NCBI GenBank assembly: GCA_030683155.1
Contig: JAUXMV010000065.1
Span: 1-64,000, forward strand
Source of the DNA: Bacteroidales bacterium
Lineage (GTDB): Bacteria > Bacteroidota > Bacteroidia > Bacteroidales > F082
Length of the DNA: 64,000 nucleotides
Direction: 5' to 3'
Of this stretch, positions 37,321 to 46,954 are shown one piece after another (within the stretch, counting starts at the first letter, position 1; each line of letters begins with the position of its first letter). The notes beneath the pieces are model-generated. The model was not told the origin of the DNA. It did no database searches and saw only the letters and a list, made by a program, of their open reading frames with translations. The translations under genes were made by a program, and so were the position numbers.

Positions 37321-39078
37321 ATGGAAAGCAGGTGGATAGTTAAGCAACAAGGTGATATTGAGGTCGTACGAGAACTGATGGAGGTGCTGTCGGTCGACTT
37401 CAACATTGCCACTTTACTCGCCCAACGCAATATTACAACTTTCGAAGAAGCAAAAAAGTTTTTCAGACCCGATTTTGAACAGCTGCATGATCCTTATCTT
37501 ATGAAAGATATGGATAAAGCAGTCGAACGTGTTTTGCGGGCAATCGAAAAGAGTGAAAAAGTACTTATTTATGGCGATTATGATGTTGATGGAACAACTT
37601 CTGTAGCGCTGGTCTATTCCTACCTCAAAAAATATTTCAAAAAAAGGATTGAGTTTTACATTCCTGATCGTTATGAAGAAGGTTACGGAATTTCATACAA
37701 GGGAATCGATCACGCTGCCGATAATGGCTTCAATCTGGTTATTGCCCTTGATTGTGGCATTAAAGCAGTAGAGAAAATCAAGTATGCAAACGAACGAAAT
37801 GTTGATTTCATCATTTGCGATCACCACAGGCCGGGTGATGTATTGCCCGATGCCGTTGCTGTTCTTGATGCAAAACGTCTGGATTGTACTTATCCTTTCA
37901 AAGAGCTGAGTGGCTGTGGCGTTGGGTTTAAACTTATTTCTGCACTGGCTTCAGAACAAAATGAAGCCTTCGACACCCTGTTGCAGTATCTCGATTTGGT
38001 TGCAATTAGTATTGCTGCCGACATTGTTCCAATCACTGGCGAAAACAGGTTTTTGGCATACTACGGCCTGAAGCTTATCAATAGCGCTCCACGTCCGGGA
38101 CTGGAATCAGTGCTTAGATACTCGCAAGTGCTGCGCAGAGAAACACAAACAGATCAGTTGCCCTTAGCTTTCAACAAAGAGTTGTCGATAAGCGACCTGG
38201 TTTTTTTGATTGGCCCACGTATAAATGCCGCAGGCCGTATTGAAAGTGCTTGTGATTCAGTAAGATTGCTCCTTGCCGATAAAATGAGTCATTCCGATAA
38301 GCTGGCGCACGCCATTAATGATCTCAATACCGAACGGCGCAGTCTCGACAATCAGATAACGGAAGAAGCTTTGGCAATGATCGAAAACAACAATGATCAG
38401 AAAGATGCAAAAAGCACCGTACTTTTCAATGAAAACTGGCATAAGGGCGTTATCGGAATTGTGGCTTCCCGACTTACAGATACCTATTATCGTCCAACTA
38501 TTATCCTTACCAGATCCAATAATCTTATTACGGGATCAGCACGTTCCATCAAGCATTTTGATGTGTACGATGCAATTGATCACTGTTCAGATTTACTGGA
38601 GCACTTTGGCGGCCATAAATATGCAGCAGGCTTGTCACTCAAAATAGAAAACCTTGAATTATTCAAAAAGAAATTCAATGATTTTGTAAGCAATACAATC
38701 AAAGATGAGATTTTGGTGCCTGAAATAGAGATTGATACCTACCTTAATTTTAGCGATATTACCCCAAAATTCATGCGGATATTGAAGCAGTTTGCTCCTT
38801 TTGGCCCTGGAAATTTATCGCCTGTCTTCAGAACAGATAATATCATTGACTCTGGTCGTTCGCGCATTGTCGGCAAAAACCATCTGAAACTTGAACTCAT
38901 TCAAATTGATTCACGCAGTGAACCATTTTCTGGAATTGCCTTTCAGAAAGGGGATAAATACGATGCCATAAAAAGTGGTGTACCTTTCAGCATTTGTTAC
39001 CATCTGGAGGAAAACGAATGGCAGGGAAAAACTAACCTGCAGTTGAATGTAAAGGATATAAAACCAAATTACGAATAG
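37321..39078 (+). CDS. recJ: RecJ single-strand DNA exonuclease
   Basis: 585 residues from MESRWIV. RecJ degrades single-stranded DNA 5' to 3' in recombination and mismatch repair. The DHH-family motifs are visible: YGDYDVDGTTS (motif I), DCGI and CDHHRPGD (motif III), then a DHHA1 domain with FGGHKYAAG. The C-terminal OB-fold region (IVGKNHLKLELIQ) completes the usual length. A terminator follows. Confidence 0.95.
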   Translation: MESRWIVKQQGDIEVVRELMEVLSVDFNIATLLAQRNITTFEEAKKFFRPDFEQLHDPYLMKDMDKAVERVLRAIEKSEKVLIYGDYDVDGTTSVALVYSYLKKYFKKRIEFYIPDRYEEGYGISYKGIDHAADNGFNLVIALDCGIKAVEKIKYANERNVDFIICDHHRPGDVLPDAVAVLDAKRLDCTYPFKELSGCGVGFKLISALASEQNEAFDTLLQYLDLVAISIAADIVPITGENRFLAYYGLKLINSAPRPGLESVLRYSQVLRRETQTDQLPLAFNKELSISDLVFLIGPRINAAGRIESACDSVRLLLADKMSHSDKLAHAINDLNTERRSLDNQITEEALAMIENNNDQKDAKSTVLFNENWHKGVIGIVASRLTDTYYRPTIILTRSNNLITGSARSIKHFDVYDAIDHCSDLLEHFGGHKYAAGLSLKIENLELFKKKFNDFVSNTIKDEILVPEIEIDTYLNFSDITPKFMRILKQFAPFGPGNLSPVFRTDNIIDSGRSRIVGKNHLKLELIQIDSRSEPFSGIAFQKGDKYDAIKSGVPFSICYHLEENEWQGKTNLQLNVKDIKPNYE

Positions 39079-39114
39079 ACTTTTCATCAACTGAATTGAC
39101 TTGGAAAATTTATT

Positions 39115-39148
39115 AAAAGCCGCATATTTAACCAAATAGGCGGCTTTA
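39115..39148 (+). terminator. Intrinsic terminator after recJ
   Basis: AAAGCCGC (39116-39123) pairs with GCGGCTTT (39140-39147), and the stem extends inward through ATTT/AAAT. It lies about 37 bp after recJ. Confidence 0.8.
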
Positions 39149-39377
39149 CTCTTTATTAAAGCGCTATATCATACAAATAAAGTTCCCATGCATCTTTTTG
39201 GAACAGTATTTCGAAAATTTTATAAAGATCATAAAATCAATACTTTATTCGTTGATAAACGGATAATACCGCTTATATCCGTAACTACCCGGTAACTATC
39301 CGACTAACCTTATCAAGCCGATATAATTTTGCCTCGTCAATCATTCAAAAAATATTAACCCTTAAAAACTTGAAATC

Positions 39378-39731
39378 ATGACAACATTAAAAAACTCTGT
39401 ACAACTGATTGGAAACACAGGTGCAGACCCTGAAGTAAAAACTTTTGGCAGCGATCGCAAGGTGGCGCGATTTAGCATGGCAACGAGTGAGTCCTACTTA
39501 AATGACAAGGGCGAGAAAGTCGAAGAAACCCAATGGCATCGTTTGGTAGCCTGGGGCAAAGTGGCCGAAAGGATTGAAAAATCTGTGAAAAAAGGACATT
39601 ATATTGCTGTTAGCGGCAAATTAACTACAAACAACTGGGAGGATAAGGATGGCAACAAACGCCAGACTGTGGAAGTTGTAATAAATGATTTTATTGATTT
39701 CAGCAGCTTTATCGCGTCAAAGGAATCATAA
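39378..39731 (+). CDS. ssb: Short single-stranded DNA-binding protein
   Basis: 117 residues forming one OB-fold (NSVQLIGNTGADPEVKTFGS, ETQWHRLVAWGKVAERIEK, GHYIAVSGKLTTNNWEDKDG). It ends in FIASKES directly after the OB-fold, with no disordered tail and no acidic tip (DDIPF-like) that normally recruits RecJ, RecG and other partners. It may be a specialised or accessory SSB rather than the replicative one. TAATTTTG at 39324-39331 is a possible -7 element, and CGGTAACTA-like short repeats lie at 39280-39302. Confidence 0.9.
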   Translation: MTTLKNSVQLIGNTGADPEVKTFGSDRKVARFSMATSESYLNDKGEKVEETQWHRLVAWGKVAERIEKSVKKGHYIAVSGKLTTNNWEDKDGNKRQTVEVVINDFIDFSSFIASKES

Positions 39732-39780
39732 AAGAAATCTGATTCAGCGCAAATTGTTTTCAATTCAATTTTGGCTGAAA

Positions 39781-39816
39781 AAAAATGCACGCAGCTTTTT
39801 TGCTGCGTGCATTTTT
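39781..39816. terminator. Strong bidirectional terminator
   Basis: A perfect 15-bp stem (AAAAATGCACGCAGC, 39781-39795; GCTGCGTGCATTTTT, 39802-39816) has a TTTTTT loop. It serves the ssb gene and the convergent lipoprotein gene. Confidence 0.95.
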
Positions 39817-39834
39817 AATTTTATTAACCAGATG

Positions 39835-40383
39835 TTAAAGCGGATTTGCTGTAATCTTGGTTTTGTATTTAACTCTGAGCGTAAAATTAGCCTGATCAAC
39901 ATCTGCCTGTCCTTGGAGTGTCACCGTAAAAACAGCTTTGTCGTCGAGAATCTTCTGGAGATTGGTCCACTGATTATTTTCGTTTCCAAGCGTGAGTTTC
40001 TTGCCTTGTGTCAGACTTTCGTTTGCAAAACTCCATTCAGCTGAAGTGAAGTTTGTTGCGCTTGCTGTAAGATTGGTTGAAAGCAGCATAATCGGAGAAG
40101 GATTGATCGAAATAACTTCGGCGGTGGCTTCAATAATTTCAATTTTTTTAATCTTTTCTGCATACTTTGCAAATTCAGTATCCGAAAGCGGATCAATTGT
40201 GGCTGTTTCAAAGAACGTACCGTTTATATCAGCTTTGAGGCTGGTAGGTTGAATCTGAACCGGAAGATCAGTGGAAAATTCAGCTTCGAATGTTACATCA
40301 GCAAGGCTTTTTATCTTTTCGCAGCCCGAAAATATCACGCTGACAAAAAGAATCAGAATACTTAATCTTAATAGATTTTTCAT
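39835..40383 (-). CDS. Lipoprotein of unknown function
   Basis: 182 residues, with a signal peptide and lipobox VIFSGC. The mature part is predominantly beta strand and threonine/alanine-rich (ADVTFEAEFSTDLPVQIQPT; NFTLRVKYKTKITANPL). I do not recognise a family. It ends at the shared terminator at 39781-39816, and its ATG is preceded by an AT-rich gap of about 60 bp after the larger upstream gene, so it may have its own promoter. Confidence 0.7.
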   Translation of the reverse strand: MKNLLRLSILILFVSVIFSGCEKIKSLADVTFEAEFSTDLPVQIQPTSLKADINGTFFETATIDPLSDTEFAKYAEKIKKIEIIEATAEVISINPSPIMLLSTNLTASATNFTSAEWSFANESLTQGKKLTLGNENNQWTNLQKILDDKAVFTVTLQGQADVDQANFTLRVKYKTKITANPL

Positions 40384-40446
40384 AGTTATTATTTTTTTAG
40401 TGATTGGATTAACAAAGTTACAACATATTCATCGGGAATGTTGATT

Positions 40447-42159
40447 TCACATCATTTTTTTCTGATAACAAATGATTTCAAGCAAATCGTTGGTTGATAC
40501 TGTATCAAGTTGAAGCACCTTAAAATCAATCAGATTCCATTTTTTAACAGCCTCTTCAACCAAAGTTTTACGAATTATCCAAAATTGCAGGATTTCTTTT
40601 TTACCGGCCAATAATTCGATCGATTGGCTCCATCCTTCGCCCTCAAGTTCCATTGGGCCAATTTCATCAATAAAAATGCAACCGCAGTTTTGACCCAATG
40701 CTTGATCAATCCATGCATTTCCTTTCCGAAATGCTTCAGGATTGAACCAGAATCTGCGGAATTTGTTCCATCCTTCAATTTGTGAAGCTGAGGCCAAAGG
40801 AACATTTTCATTTGCTCCAACTTTTTGCAACGTATAGGAATTCCTTGTCCCATTAGCCATTGTCCCCAACGAAAGAAATCCTCCGCATTTGAAACCAGCT
40901 TCCGATAGCTTTAAAATCAACTGTTCAGCAAAAGTTGTTTTCCCCTGATGTATTTCACCAGTTATTATGAATATTTTGGGTTGCGAATTTTGTGAAATAA
41001 ATTTTTCCAGCAACATTTCTGATTGAGCCAAAAGCTGAAAAACTATTCCCTGACGATTTTGTATAAGTGCTTTTGGGCGTGGCAGCTGCGAAATAATTGA
41101 TGGCAAAGCTGAAAATGAAAGATTTAGCGATGCATATAATTTAGAAAATCCATTGCGATAAAGAATTGCTTTTATGAATGGATTTCTAAGTTCAACACTA
41201 ATGGCAGAAAAACCAAAAATGATAATTATCGCTCTGAAATTCATTTCAAGCCCAACCAGTAATCCGCTGACAGAAAAGTAGTTACCTGTTGATATCCATT
41301 CCCAGATAAATGCGGCTGCAAGTGTAATTATTCCAAATTGAATCCAAAGACCAGGTTTTCGAAGCCTGCGCATGGCACCTTTGTAATTTTTCATACAAAA
41401 AGCGATGAATCCGATTCCAGTCAGCAATGCTGCAAGATGCAGTTTTTTATTGATCAGAAATAGGCTCAAAACGATGACGAGGATAATCAGCAAAAGGTTT
41501 CTGAAAGCATATTTTTGCGTATGATCTTTTCCAAAAGGCTCACTCACTTTTTCAAGTTCAATTGAATCAAAATCAAGTTTTTTGTTTTTCAGATAGCGCC
41601 TACCTGTAAGAATACCAAGGCCGGCTGAAGTCATTCCAAAAAGAAAATAGAAAAGCCCGGCTATGCCAAATAACGCCTCAAAAGTTATTGCATTAATACC
41701 CGTAAGCTTAATAAGATACTGGTACAAGGCATCGGCAATGCGCAACAGATCAAAACCATATAGAATGAGAAGGTTTAAGATTTTCTGCACTAATGTCCAA
41801 AAAACAGCCAGCCCTCCTGCAATCAGAAAACCGAAAATATTTCGGCCCAGGATGCGCGTTGTGCCTTCAATAATCAGGGCTTCCATAAAAATCCCAACCA
41901 TTGGTCCAAAAATGATTGCACTGGGCGAAATAGATTTCATCAATGCACAGATGATACCGGCCCGCAGAATAATTCCTTTTTCATTCCATAAGTGCAAAAA
42001 GGCAATGAGCAGAAATACACTCGCCGAAGCCAAAAACATTCCTGCAAAAGGGATGCGCAGATTGTGAAGAAAACTACCTGCAATAATTTCAAAGGCAGCC
42101 CAGACACTTCCTATCACTGCAGCTTTAAGCCATTTCTGATCTAAGGGTAAATATCCCAT
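40447..42159 (-). CDS. ECF-transporter-like membrane protein fused to THEP1 NTPase
   Basis: 570 residues with an unusual order. Residues 1-190 form a hydrophobic bundle reminiscent of an ECF substrate-binding (S) component. Residues 215-385 are a second membrane region ending in NPFIKAILYRNGF ... LPSIISQLPRPKA, resembling the coupling part of EcfT. Residues 396-570 are a soluble NTPase of the THEP1 (NTPase_1) family, with P-loop G401-T408 (GEIHQGKT, K407), GGFLS and the Walker B-like IDEIGPMEL (D498, E499). THEP1 proteins hydrolyse nucleotides in vitro and their roles are unclear. Fusion suggests the NTPase energises or senses the membrane part. It is 8 bp from the lamin-tail gene upstream, thus in one operon. 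The membrane-domain assignments are tentative; the NTPase is clearer. Confidence 0.72.
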   Translation of the reverse strand: MGYLPLDQKWLKAAVIGSVWAAFEIIAGSFLHNLRIPFAGMFLASASVFLLIAFLHLWNEKGIILRAGIICALMKSISPSAIIFGPMVGIFMEALIIEGTTRILGRNIFGFLIAGGLAVFWTLVQKILNLLILYGFDLLRIADALYQYLIKLTGINAITFEALFGIAGLFYFLFGMTSAGLGILTGRRYLKNKKLDFDSIELEKVSEPFGKDHTQKYAFRNLLLIILVIVLSLFLINKKLHLAALLTGIGFIAFCMKNYKGAMRRLRKPGLWIQFGIITLAAAFIWEWISTGNYFSVSGLLVGLEMNFRAIIIIFGFSAISVELRNPFIKAILYRNGFSKLYASLNLSFSALPSIISQLPRPKALIQNRQGIVFQLLAQSEMLLEKFISQNSQPKIFIITGEIHQGKTTFAEQLILKLSEAGFKCGGFLSLGTMANGTRNSYTLQKVGANENVPLASASQIEGWNKFRRFWFNPEAFRKGNAWIDQALGQNCGCIFIDEIGPMELEGEGWSQSIELLAGKKEILQFWIIRKTLVEEAVKKWNLIDFKVLQLDTVSTNDLLEIICYQKKMM

Positions 42160-42167
42160 GAAGCACT

Positions 42168-44756
42168 TTAACGTGTTGCAACCACCACAGCTCTTTTAAA
42201 TCCTTTTACGGTTCCAGCCAAATTAAACACTTCAGCATGAATTACATAGATGCCGGCTGGAACTTTACGACCACTTTCATCCAAACCATCCCAACTAACA
42301 GCTCCTTCCTGAGCCACGAGCATACTCTTGACAAGGTGTCTGACTTTTTGGCCTGAAGCATTAAAAATATGAATGTTTAATGTGTAGCCCGCTTCTTCAA
42401 AACGATAGCGTATGCTTGTTACATCGTCACGCCCATCGCCGTCAGGTGAGAAAATTTCCGGATCAACGGTTAATTCACCTTCGCTGGTTTCGTCTTTTAC
42501 GAAAACAGAATTCTGATAACCTGGCGTAGCAAAACCCACTGTCTCTGCCGCCGAATGCCAGTTGTTTTTATCAGAAGAGGGGCGGTCAGCCGAAATTCGT
42601 TCAAGTGATACACCCTTCACATAATTGAGCAAAGGAAAATGCATTTTTTCATGATAACTGAAGGCATCAATTACCTGGCCTGTTTTTGAAACCAATATTG
42701 CGGTTCCAGATTCATTCGGATAAACCGGAAATTGTGTCATTTCAACAAAATTATCCGTTGAAGGTGAAAAATAAAAGTTTGTTACCATAGCCGTTGAAAC
42801 TGTCAGCAACATATATGTGCCTGGCATAATGAGCTTTGTGCTGCTGATGATATCACGCAAAGTGGTGTCTGGAGGATTGGGAATTGTTTGCCTGACTGCG
42901 CCGAGACGAATGCTTTCCAAATCAATAATTTTGTTGCTGCGGTTATAAATTTCAACAAAATCATTGCTATTGTTGTAAGGGTTAAACAAAATCTCATTTA
43001 TGACAAGATCATTTGGCTCAACAGGAAAAGGAATACCAAAATTTATCATAGTTCCTTGTAAAACAGGCCTTCCGGCACAATTGAGCACCTGCGGACTGAT
43101 AGATAGCTCATAAATTGTCCCCATCGCAAAAGGTTCAGCAAAAATAAGCTCAACAAAAGTTGGATCGGCTGGATTGATTTGAGCCGACTCAGGATTCTGA
43201 TTGCCCGGCGAAAGGGTATATGCTGTTACATTGCTCAGACTCACCTGATCCATTTGTTGATCGAACCAAATTTGAATGATTTTTTCTGAAACAAGCTTCA
43301 TTTTTTCTGGCTTTGGCCGTGCGTCGCTGATTGCAAAAACAGAATTTACCTGTCCGGGTGTACCACCACCTGGATGATTGGAGGCAGTCCAATTGTTACG
43401 TCCGCCACAAGGGTTTGTCGGATCTTTTTGTTCAAGAGTCCATCCTCCATCTTTTTTCTTGGTGTCGTTATACCAGGTATCTGAGTATGAAACCGTTGAA
43501 ATGAGTATGCCTTTATCGCTGATCAAGCTTAGAGAGGCACCGGAATTGGTTAGTTGAAAACTGCTGAAACCAAAAAACGATCCGAACGACTCAAGGGATG
43601 GTCTTGCATTTTCATGGGCCAGAAGTACAAACCCACCAGGTGCAATTTGTACTGAACCGATAATACGTTCACCTGTGCCAATGATTAACTTCCAGTTGTT
43701 GAGGTTGATGGGTATGTCGGAATTATTAAAAAGTTCAATAAACTCCCATTCAGGCAAACCAACAACGGGGCTTGGGTCGGCCATTATTTCATTAATCACA
43801 ACATCGTTTGATTGCGCTTCGTAATAGCTGATCTGAACATTTGTCTGGGGCATTAGGTTTCCTGCCAAATCTTCTATATTGCTAATGCTGAGGTTGTAAA
43901 CCCTGCCGTTATCCAAAGGAGCAGCCAATTGCAAAATTGCCTGAGCCGCCGTAGCACCTTGAACAACTGATGCTGGATTTCCTATTTCCTGGTCAATAGC
44001 ATAATTAGCAACATTTAGCAAGTTAGCTGAGCTTATTGCTTCATTAAAAACCAACCGGATTGAAAACGGGTCAGTAGCTGTTGCGCTTATCAGCAGGGGA
44101 GGTTCGTTGTCGATAATTTCCTGATTGATAAAGATATTATCGTAATACATTCGTGTGCTGTTACTTATTGTGAACTGACCCAAGAAACCAAAGTGACCTC
44201 CCGGATTAAAAGTGTTGTCAGATCCTGATGCTTCAATGGTGTAAATTCCTGATCCCGTTTGGTCAGCATAAACAGTCCATTGCCCCTCCGCAGTGCGGAC
44301 CACCTTTATATGGATTGCAAAAGCAGCTGCAACAAGGCCGTTTGTTCCACGGCAAATACTTGTGTTTTGTGTTCCCTGCCTTTTGAAAAGTTCAATAGCA
44401 TCCAGGCTACCGGCTTCTCCGAAGCGCAAAAAATAGCCATTGAGAGGCCCGCTGATATCAGCTTGATCACTTGCAAGAAAAACATCGCTGTAGTTACTTC
44501 CCGAAGGAGCGAAGTTAAGCCTGATCCAAAAACGCCATTCCACATTCCCACCGGGATTGCTGTATGGTGTACTGAGCCAGGCAGTTCCGGCCTCCGAAGC
44601 ATTCAGTTGCAGCTGAAAACTGCTGTTAACAATGTACTTTTCAGCCGTTCCTGTCCATGCAGGATTTTGGGTGAAATCACCATCGCTGAAGTCTTCGAAA
44701 AGCTGTGCGTTCAGCAGAAGTGGAATAAATAGAAAAACCAAAAGTAAGCGCCTCAT
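42168..44756 (-). CDS. Secreted lamin-tail-domain surface protein
   Basis: About 862 residues from MRRLLLVF (44756), with a signal peptide ending near LLNAQ. The N-terminal part is a concanavalin-like beta sandwich (LFEDFSDGDF onward). Then come Big/FN3-like segments and two lamin-tail domains (VVINEIMADPSPVVGLPEWEFIELFNNSD; LVINEILFNPYNNSNDFVEIYNRSN). It ends in a FlgD-like module (VDPEIFSPDGDGRDD ... GQKVRHLV ... GRKVPAGIYVI), which often ends exported proteins in this phylum. No catalytic motif is seen. It is cotranscribed with the membrane NTPase fusion. An in-frame GTG at 44774 is a less likely start. Confidence 0.8.
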   Translation of the reverse strand: MRRLLLVFLFIPLLLNAQLFEDFSDGDFTQNPAWTGTAEKYIVNSSFQLQLNASEAGTAWLSTPYSNPGGNVEWRFWIRLNFAPSGSNYSDVFLASDQADISGPLNGYFLRFGEAGSLDAIELFKRQGTQNTSICRGTNGLVAAAFAIHIKVVRTAEGQWTVYADQTGSGIYTIEASGSDNTFNPGGHFGFLGQFTISNSTRMYYDNIFINQEIIDNEPPLLISATATDPFSIRLVFNEAISSANLLNVANYAIDQEIGNPASVVQGATAAQAILQLAAPLDNGRVYNLSISNIEDLAGNLMPQTNVQISYYEAQSNDVVINEIMADPSPVVGLPEWEFIELFNNSDIPINLNNWKLIIGTGERIIGSVQIAPGGFVLLAHENARPSLESFGSFFGFSSFQLTNSGASLSLISDKGILISTVSYSDTWYNDTKKKDGGWTLEQKDPTNPCGGRNNWTASNHPGGGTPGQVNSVFAISDARPKPEKMKLVSEKIIQIWFDQQMDQVSLSNVTAYTLSPGNQNPESAQINPADPTFVELIFAEPFAMGTIYELSISPQVLNCAGRPVLQGTMINFGIPFPVEPNDLVINEILFNPYNNSNDFVEIYNRSNKIIDLESIRLGAVRQTIPNPPDTTLRDIISSTKLIMPGTYMLLTVSTAMVTNFYFSPSTDNFVEMTQFPVYPNESGTAILVSKTGQVIDAFSYHEKMHFPLLNYVKGVSLERISADRPSSDKNNWHSAAETVGFATPGYQNSVFVKDETSEGELTVDPEIFSPDGDGRDDVTSIRYRFEEAGYTLNIHIFNASGQKVRHLVKSMLVAQEGAVSWDGLDESGRKVPAGIYVIHAEVFNLAGTVKGFKRAVVVATR

Positions 44757-44822
44757 TATTTTATATTTTTGCACCGCGTTGAAAGTGTAAATGTAGAAAA
44801 AAATTAAGACTCTGAAGAATCA

Positions 44823-45818
44823 ATGAAAATAGCTGTTGTAGGAGCCACCGGATTGGTTGGACAAAAAATGCTCCGTGTACTCGAAGAGCAAAAGATGGAA
44901 GTATCTGAATTAATTCCAGTTGCCTCAGCCAAATCAGCTGGAAAAACTGTTTTATTCAATGGTAAAAATTGTCTTGTTGTTACAGCTGAAGAGGCTATTG
45001 CAATGAAACCTCACATAGCCCTTTTTTCTGCAGGTGGCTCAACTTCACTCGCGTTGGCACCTCTTTTTGCAGCTGTTGGAACAACTGTGATTGATAATAG
45101 TTCTGCTTGGAGAAAAGATCCTAATGTACCACTTGTTGTGCCTGAAGTGAATGCACATGTGATTAAAAAAACAGATCGGATCATTGCCAACCCCAATTGT
45201 TCAACCATACAAATGGTCATGGCGCTTGCCCCATTATACCAAGCTTATGGCATTAAAAGGCTGGTAATTTCAACTTATCAATCCGTTTCCGGAAGTGGCG
45301 TTATTGGTGTCAGTCAGCTCGAAAATGAACAAAACGGACAATTTGACGGAAAGAAAGCATATCCGCATCAGATCCATATGAACCTTATTCCACATGGAGG
45401 TGACTTTGATGAAAGCGGCTATACCAGCGAGGAGCAGAAACTTGTTTTTGAAACCCGAAAAATTATGGAAGCTCCAGAAATTGCAATCACTGCAACTGTT
45501 GTGAGGGTGCCTGTTTCAGGCGGCCACTCAATGGCTGTTAACATTGAGTTTGAACGCGAATATCGTATTGAGGATGTGAGAGCTATCTTAGAAAATAGTG
45601 ATGGAATAACCGTATTGGATAATCCTTCTGAAAATCTTTATCCAATGCCTTTGTTTGCTTTTGACAAAGATGATGTTTTTGTAGGACGCATCCGTAGGGA
45701 TGAAAGTGTGCCAAATGGATTGAATATTTGGGTAGTTGCCGACAACCTGCGAAAAGGAGCTGCAACCAATGCCGTTCAGATCGCTGCATGGCTGATTAAA
45801 AATAAATTTTTAGATTAG
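44823..45818 (+). CDS. asd: Aspartate-semialdehyde dehydrogenase
   Basis: 331 residues. The enzyme reduces aspartyl phosphate with NADPH on the path to lysine, methionine and threonine. It shows the NADP-binding start (IAVVGATGLVGQKML), the active-site cysteine C126 in NPNCSTIQM, and RVPVSGGHSMAVNIEF with the catalytic histidine. It is divergent from the lamin-tail gene across a 66-bp gap that holds TATTTTTG at 44764-44771. ribF starts 4 bp after its stop. Confidence 0.95.
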   Translation: MKIAVVGATGLVGQKMLRVLEEQKMEVSELIPVASAKSAGKTVLFNGKNCLVVTAEEAIAMKPHIALFSAGGSTSLALAPLFAAVGTTVIDNSSAWRKDPNVPLVVPEVNAHVIKKTDRIIANPNCSTIQMVMALAPLYQAYGIKRLVISTYQSVSGSGVIGVSQLENEQNGQFDGKKAYPHQIHMNLIPHGGDFDESGYTSEEQKLVFETRKIMEAPEIAITATVVRVPVSGGHSMAVNIEFEREYRIEDVRAILENSDGITVLDNPSENLYPMPLFAFDKDDVFVGRIRRDESVPNGLNIWVVADNLRKGAATNAVQIAAWLIKNKFLD

Positions 45819-45822
45819 CACG

Positions 45823-46752
45823 GTGAAAATATACCACGACATAGAAAGTTTTGTAGCGGTTAAAAATGCTATCGTTACCGTAGGCACTTTTGACGGGGTA
45901 CATCTTGGGCATCAGGCTATTTTCCGCAAGATGATTCAGGATGCAAAGGAAATCGGCGGACAGACGGTGGTGATAACATTTCATCCACATCCACGCCTTG
46001 TGCTCAACATCGATAGTTCCAGCCTGAGATTCATCACTACACAGGAAAAAAAACTTCAGATTCTCGAAAAAACAGGCATCGACCATGTGATTATCATTCG
46101 CTTTACAAAAGAGTTTTCACGCACCAACTCCGAAACTTTTATCAGAGAATATATTGTAGAGAAAATTAAACCAGCTCGCCTTGTGATTGGTTATGACCAT
46201 CATTTTGGAAAAAATCGAATGGGCGATTTTAAGCTGTTGTATGACCTGAGCCAGAAATATCATTTTAAGGTTGAACGCATTGCAGCGCAGGATGTGGAAA
46301 ATATTGCCATCAGTTCCACAAAAATCCGCAAAGCCCTCGAAGCTGGAGACGTGAAAAAGGCCAACCGCCTTTTAGGGTATGAATACACAATATGTGGAAC
46401 TGTAGTGCATGGCAATGCCAGGGGAAGAGACATGGGCTTTCCCACTGCCAACATCGAAACAGATCCTCAGTTCAAACTGATCACTTTTTGTGGGGTTTAT
46501 GCCTGCCATGTCGAACACAAAGGAAAACGCTATGCCGGAATGGGTAATATTGGCTACAGGCCAACTATTGGCAATGACGACCTGACGATAGAGGTAAATA
46601 TTTTTGACTTTAATGAAACAATATACGGAGACGAAATCTGCATCAGTTTCATGGAAAGAATCCGCGATGAAGAGAAATTTGACAGTATTGAAAGCCTGAA
46701 ACAACGGCTAATTATTGATCGCGAGGAAGCAAAAAAACTTCTGGGTATCTAA
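45823..46752 (+). CDS. ribF: Bifunctional riboflavin kinase/FAD synthetase
   Basis: 309 residues. The N-terminal adenylyltransferase domain has GTFDGVHLGHQAIF and ISSTKIR. The C-terminal flavokinase domain has GNARGRDMGFPTANI and GMGNIGYRPTIG. It makes FMN and FAD. Translation starts at a GTG (45823), 4 bp after asd, so the two are cotranscribed. Confidence 0.95.
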   Translation: MKIYHDIESFVAVKNAIVTVGTFDGVHLGHQAIFRKMIQDAKEIGGQTVVITFHPHPRLVLNIDSSSLRFITTQEKKLQILEKTGIDHVIIIRFTKEFSRTNSETFIREYIVEKIKPARLVIGYDHHFGKNRMGDFKLLYDLSQKYHFKVERIAAQDVENIAISSTKIRKALEAGDVKKANRLLGYEYTICGTVVHGNARGRDMGFPTANIETDPQFKLITFCGVYACHVEHKGKRYAGMGNIGYRPTIGNDDLTIEVNIFDFNETIYGDEICISFMERIRDEEKFDSIESLKQRLIIDREEAKKLLGI

Positions 46753-46884
46753 AGTGTTTTTCAATAAAGATGCATATTTGGGAATTGTTGAAATCAATTC
46801 TTCATCTTTCATTTTTTTTGATGAAGACATCAATCACCGGCAATTGATTTGAAACAGCCGCTTTCTTAAAAGGGGATGTCAAAG

Positions 46885-46915
46885 CTTTTTTTTTCGAAAA
46901 ATTCTCCTATTTTTG
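46885..46915 (+). promoter_or_regulatory. Putative promoter of C69 dipeptidase gene
   Basis: A T-rich -33 (CTTT at 46885-46888), a 19-nt spacer and TATTTTTG (46908-46915) lie 40 bp upstream of the ATG at 46955. Confidence 0.45.
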
Positions 46916-46954
46916 TTGACGGAATCTAATGATTATTAATAAACACCAAGTTTT

